DNA from: Phocoena phocoena
Lineage: Eukaryota > Chordata > Mammalia > Artiodactyla > Phocoenidae
Direction: 5' to 3'
DNA length: 64,000 bases
Assembly (NCBI RefSeq): GCF_963924675.1
Contig: NC_089238.1
Location: 45,836,879 to 45,900,878, forward strand
Part shown: positions 55,301 through 61,300 of the stretch, piece after piece
Position numbering within the stretch: position 1 is the first letter of the stretch
How the letters are laid out: each line of letters starts with the position of its first letter
Program-made: the position numbers and the translations under genes
Notes under the pieces: model-generated
What the model saw: only the letters and a program-made list of their open reading frames with translations
What the model was told of the DNA's origin: nothing
Database searches by the model: none

Positions 55301-58300
55301 AATTTTTTAAAGTTTACCAATCTGATAGACTCCTCATAAACTGATAACTCCCTTTTTACATACAGATTGATTTTAGTTGGGTAATAGTCTGTGTAGGAGA
55401 TTTGCCTCTGTGCTCATGAACGAGAATGGACCACAGTTTTCCTTCCTCATACTCTTTGTTCAGTTTGGGTGTCACCTTTGCTAATTTTCTCACTTTCTCA
55501 GTTCTGTGAAAGAGTTTATAAAAGATTGAAATTATGTCTTCTTTGAACTCACTGGTGAAGCCACTGAGAATTGGTGTTTTCTTTGTGGGAAGATCGTCTA
55601 CTACTGATTTAATTCTTTCAGTGGGTTATTGGACTATTTAGATGTTCTGTTTCTTCTTGAGTCACTAATAAGAGCACTTCCATTCCATCGATATACTGAA
55701 AATATTGGTATAACATTGTTACTATCCTCTTATTACCTTTTTTTTTTGTTTTTTGATTTTTTTGGGTACTCAAAAAACCCTCATTTTTTAAAATTAATTT
55801 TTATTGGAGTATAGTTGCTTTACAATGTTGTGTTAGTTTCTGCTGTACAGTAAAGTGAATTAGCTATACATATACGTATATCCCCTCTTTTTTGGATTTC
55901 CTTCCCATTTAGGTCACCACAGAGCATCAAGCAGAGTTCCCTGTGCTATACCGTAGGTTCTCATTAATTATCTGTCGTATACATAGTAGTGTATATATGT
56001 CAATCCCAGTCTCCCAATTCATCCCACCCCCGGTATCCATACATCCGTTTTCTACATCTGTGTCTCTATTTCTGCTTTGCAAATAAGTTCATCTGTATCA
56101 TTTTTCAGGAAAAAACGCAGGAAAAAACGCATACGCCCTTTTTGGCCAAGTGCATCATTGTCGACGTTCTCCATACTGTTCTCCATAGTGGTTTCCTTTG
56201 CTGTGCAAAAGCTTTTAAGTTTAATTAGGTCCCATTTGTTTATTTTTGTTTTTATTTTCACTACTCTAGGAGGTGGGTCAGAAAAGATCTTACTGTGATT
56301 TATGTCAAAGAGTGTTCTGCCTATGTTTTCCTCTAAGACGTTTTATAGTGTCCAGCCTTACTTTTAGGTCTTTAATCTATTTTGAGTTTATTTTTGTGTA
56401 TGGTGCTAGGAGGTGTTCCACAGATTCCACAAATAAGTGATATTATATGATACTTGTTTTCCTCTTTCTGACTTACTTCACTCATTCTCTAGGTCCATCC
56501 ATTTCTCTGCAAGTTGCACAATTCCGTTCCTTTTTATGGCTGAGTAATATTCAATTGTATATATGTACCACGTCTTCTTTATCCATTCTTCTGTTGATGG
56601 ACATTTAGGTTGCTTCCATGTCCTGGCTATTGTTAATAGAGCTGCAATGCACATTGGGGTGCATGTGTCTTTTTGAATGGTTTTCTCAAGGTATATGCCC
56701 AGTAGTGGGATTGCTGGATCATATGGTAGCTCTATTTTTAGCTTTTTAAGGAACCTCCATACTGTTCTCCATAGTGGCTGTATCAATTGACATCCCCACC
56801 AACAGAGCAAGAGGGTTCCCTTTTCTCCACACCCTCTCCAGCATTTATTGTTTGTAGAGTGTTTGATAATAGCCATTCTGACTGGCGTGAGGTCATACCT
56901 CATTGTAGTTGTGATTTGGAGTTCTCTAATAATTAGTGATGCTGAGCATCTTTTTGTGTGTTTGTTGGCCATCTGTATGTCTTCTTTGGAGAAATGTCTA
57001 TTTAGGTCTTCCACCCATTCTTCGATTGAGTTGTTTGTTTTTCTTGATATTGAGCTGCATGAGCTGTTGGTATATTTTGGAGATTGATCCCTTGTCATTT
57101 GCTTTGCTTGCAAATATTTTCTCCCATTCTAAGGGTTGTCTTCTCGTTTTATGGTTTCCTTTGCTGTGCAAAAGCTTTTAAGTTTAATTAGGTCCCATTT
57201 GTTTATTTTTGTTTTTATTTTCACTACTCTAGGAGGTGGGTCAGAAAAGATCTTACTGTGATTTATGTCAAAGAGTGTTCTGCCTGTGTTTTCCTCTAAG
57301 ACATTTTATAGTGTCCAGCCTTACTTTTAGGTCTTTAATCTATTTTGAGTTTATTTTTGTGTATGGTGCTAGGAGGTGTTCTCATTTCATTCTTTTACAT
57401 GTAGCTGTCCAGTTTTCCCAGCACCACTTATTGAAGAGAGTGTCAAAAGAAAGCTTCATTTTTAATTTAGCTTTCTGACTCTGTGCTTTTGCCTTCAATA
57501 TTTTCTCAATGATTTTCTTCTCCTCAATAAGGAGAGCATGTTTGACCCTGTCACTGACACATTTAGCACACAGGGAGCTACCAGAGGCCCGGCTGACGTG
57601 TTTTTTCATTTTAGACAACCTCATAAGAACTTTAGGTCTCACAGCACGAATCTTATTACCTTTTTTATGTGACGTCCCCTTTTCATTTCTAATATTGGTT
57701 ATTGTGCCTTCTCTCTTTGTTTCTTGATCAACCTTGCTAGAGGTTTCTCAACTGTTTTTTTTTTTTTTTTTTTTTTTTCCAAAAAAGCATCTCTGGGCTT
57801 TGTTGTTACGCTCTATTGTATGGTTGCTTTCTAGTTGATTGATTTCCACTCTTATCTTTGTTATTCCCTTCCTTCTGCTTCCTTTGGGTTAGTGTTGCTT
57901 TAACTAATTTCAAAGATAAACACTTAGGGAATTAACTTGTAGTCTTCTTTATTTTCTAATATACACACTTAAGATTATAAATCTCCCACTAAGTACTGCT
58001 TTAGCTGCAGCATACAAGTTTTTATATTTATATGTAGTATTTTTTACCATTAAGTTCAAAAGTGTTCTAATTTTCACTATTATTAATACTTCTTTTCTGA
58101 CTCCTGGTTTATTAGAAGTTTCTTAATTTTCAAAGATGTGGATTTTTCTAGTTACCACTTTTAAAAATTATTTTGTGGTCAGAGAATATATTCAGTATTA
58201 TTTCAGTACTCTAGAATTTTTTTAGACATGCTCTGTAGCCCAATATAGTCTTTTTTTTAAAATCCTCCATCTCTTTTTGAAAAGAATGTATTTGCTGTTT

Positions 58301-61300
58301 TGTTGTTCAGTTTTCTTTACCCTTACTGATAGTTTTGTCTGCTTGTTTAATCAGTTTTAGGAGAGTATATTAACATATACTACTATGATTGTGTATCTGT
58401 CTATCTTTGTAGTTCTGTCATGTTTTGCTTTATGTATATACTTTGAAGCTATATTACTAGTTAAATAAAAATTATAATATCTTTCTGGTGACTTGAAACT
58501 CTTTTCATTATAAAGTGATCTTCCTTGTCTGTAGTAACACTTTTTGCCTTAAAATCTATTTTGTCTAATATTAATATAGGTTTCTTTTGGTTAGCATGCA
58601 TGGTGTGGGGTTTTTTTAATCATCATACTTTCAATCTTTCTCTATCCGTATAATCTAAACGTGTCTCTTATAAACGGTGTACAGATGAGATGGATTTGGT
58701 TTTTTAACCCAGTCTAGCAAGGCTTCCTTTTCACTTGAGCATTCACGTCATTTATATTGAGTGTAAATAGTGACGTATTCAGGTGTACATGCAAATCTGT
58801 ACTTTCTGTTTATCTTATCTGTTCTATGTTTTCTTTTTCTCTTTGTTCTGTAGTGATCTCTTCCTGGCATGTCTTCATTGTCTATAGCAATATTATTCTG
58901 CTCATCATTCACCTTTTTGATTCCTTTTCTGTTGTTCATTCTAACTTTTTCCATGCTTTTAGAAGGAAAAGGTGGCCCTGGATACCTTTTGTAGCTTCAC
59001 GTAGCTAAGATTCTCTCTTCTGTTGTTACCACAAATATTTTTTAAAATACAGCTTTGTACTTTTTAGGGTTTTTTTTCTTTTTTCTCCCCACCTTTATCT
59101 GAGCTTTATCTTTCCTTTGCCCTAAGTGTCTCAGTCACAGCCAAATAGATTCTACTCTCAGAGGTTTCTCTCAGCACAAGGTTTTGTCTTAGAAGATAGT
59201 TTAAGTAACTTGGTTTTAAGCTGCCCCACGTCACCCAATCTTATTGTGACATGTTTGCAGTGAGCGATAAACTAGAGCCTGAGATCATCCTTCCAGCTTA
59301 GGCTGCTGTTGTCAGTTGTCCCATCAAGTTTTCCAGGTTGAGTGGGACCCTCAATCTAGGGTGATTCTCCGGCTCTCAGACTGATGTTCTTTTGCTGTCT
59401 CTCCCACTCCTCCCAGACAGTGGCTTGCTCACACTAGTCTCATGGCTGTGAGTAATCAGCCCCACTCACCCATCTTTTGGAGTTGGTAGCTTACCTTTTC
59501 ACTTAGTTATGTTATAGATGTTGCCGTTAAGCTGGTTCGTCCGAGTGTTTTGTGGGGGTTAGGGAAGACTGTGCGGCGGCTGCTGCTATCATCTTGCTCA
59601 AAACCTGACTGGCTTTAATGTATGACGTGAGGCAAGAGTCAAGTTTCCTTTTTCTCCAAGTGAATATAAATCATCTCAGACTGTGTTACTACAAAGACCG
59701 TCTTTTCCACACTGATTTACACGGCCATTTGTGAAATAAATCAAGTGTCCATATGTGCATGGATCTGTTCTAGGTTTCCTATAATAATGACTCAATTTCT
59801 GAACTTGTACCAATACCACGGCATCCTAACTATTACAGTTTTATAGTATAGTTTGATATATGGCCAAGCAAGCAATCACTCTAGCTTTATATTAAGGCTT
59901 AATAATCTCTTATATTCTTTTTTTTCAAGAGTACCTTGGCAAGAATAGCATTGCATTTTTGGCCCTTTGCATTTCCATATATATATTTAAATCAGCTTGT
60001 CAAGTTCCTTAAAAAAAAAACACTCTGTTGGGATTTTGATTGGGATTAAATTAAGTCTATAGATTATTTTAACAATGTATAAGTTTTCTGGGGTATTCCC
60101 TGGTGGTCCAGTGGTTAAAACTCCACGCTTTCACTGTCAAGGGCCTGGGTTCAATCCCTGGTCGGGGAATTAAGATCCCACAAGCTGTGTGGTGCAGAAG
60201 GAAAAAAAAAAAGAATGTATAAGTTTTCTTTTGATCCACAACAAATTATTCCAAAACTCAGCAACTTAAAACAACAGACATTTATTACCTCCACAGTTTC
60301 TGAGGATCAGGAATCTAAGAGCAGCTGCCTAACCGGGTGGTTTTGGCTCAGGGGCTTTCATGAGGATGTCAGTTGTCAGCCAGGACTCTAGGCATCCCTA
60401 GGCTTGACTGGGGCTGGATAATCTGCTTCCAAACTCACTCATGTAGTTGGCTGTTGGAAAGGTCCTAGTTCCTTGCTGGCTGTTAGCTGGAGGCTTCAGT
60501 TCCTCACCATGTGGCCTCCCCCCGCGAGCTGCTTTCAACGAGGCAGCTCACGTACCTTAGAGTGAACGATCTAAAAGAAAGTGAGGGGACTTCCCTGGTG
60601 GCGCAGTGGTTAAGAATCCGCCTGCCAATGCAGGGGACCCAGGTTTGATCCTGGGCCGGGAAGATCCCACATGCCACGGAGCAACTAGGCCCATGCACCA
60701 CAACTACTGAGCCCGCACGCCACAACTACTGAGCCCGCGTACCACAACTACTGAAGCCTGCATGCCTAGAGCCCGTGCTCTGCAGCGAGAGAAGCCACCG
60801 CAATGAGAAGCCCGCACACCGCAACGAAGAGCAGCCCCCGCTCACCGCAACCAGAGAAAGCCCGTGCGCAGCAACGAAGACCCAATGCAGCCAAAAAATA
60901 TTAAAAATTAAAAAAATAAAGTGAGGCAGCAAAGAAGAAAGCATGCACAAGACAGAAACCACAGTCTTTTCCTCTTAATCTCAAAAGTGACACGCCACCT
61001 CTTCTGCCACATACTTGTGGTCACATAGACCAACCTGGTTCAGTGTGGGAGAGGACTATACAAGGGTGTGAATACCAGGAAGTAGGGGTTACTGGGGGCC
61101 ATCTTGGAGCCTGTCTGTCATAGGGGAGAATTTGAATCTTTATAGTATTGAGATTTCCAATCCATGAGCAAATCTCCATTAAGTCTTCTTTAATTTCTCT
61201 CAATAATGTTTTTCGTTTTCTATGTAGAGGCTTTACTCATCTTTTGTTAGATTTATTTCTAGGTTTTGTATATTTTGATGCTATTATAAATAGCATCTTT

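Larger units (their letters stand above)
55728..57666 (-). mobile_element. RPL34-L1 chimeric retroinsertion
   Basis: A 16-base target-site duplication tcttattacctttttt (55728-55743 and 57651-57666) bounds one insertion. Read on the minus strand it is an RPL34 mRNA fragment (57650 down to about 57445), then L1 ORF2 C-terminal coding sequence and 3' UTR, then an A-rich tail. The L1 part is of the cetartiodactyl type (tttttattggagtatagttg on the plus strand). An open frame at 56478-57113 encodes [18 protein letters not shown] and [20 protein letters not shown], hallmarks of the ORF2 end. The first half of ORF2, the reverse transcriptase active site and ORF1 are absent, so it cannot move by itself. 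Confidence 0.88.

Noticed and set aside
56478..57113. Open frame of 211 codons on the minus strand as a possible host gene
   Set aside because: It is the C-terminal end of L1 ORF2 and is listed as part of the chimeric insertion.
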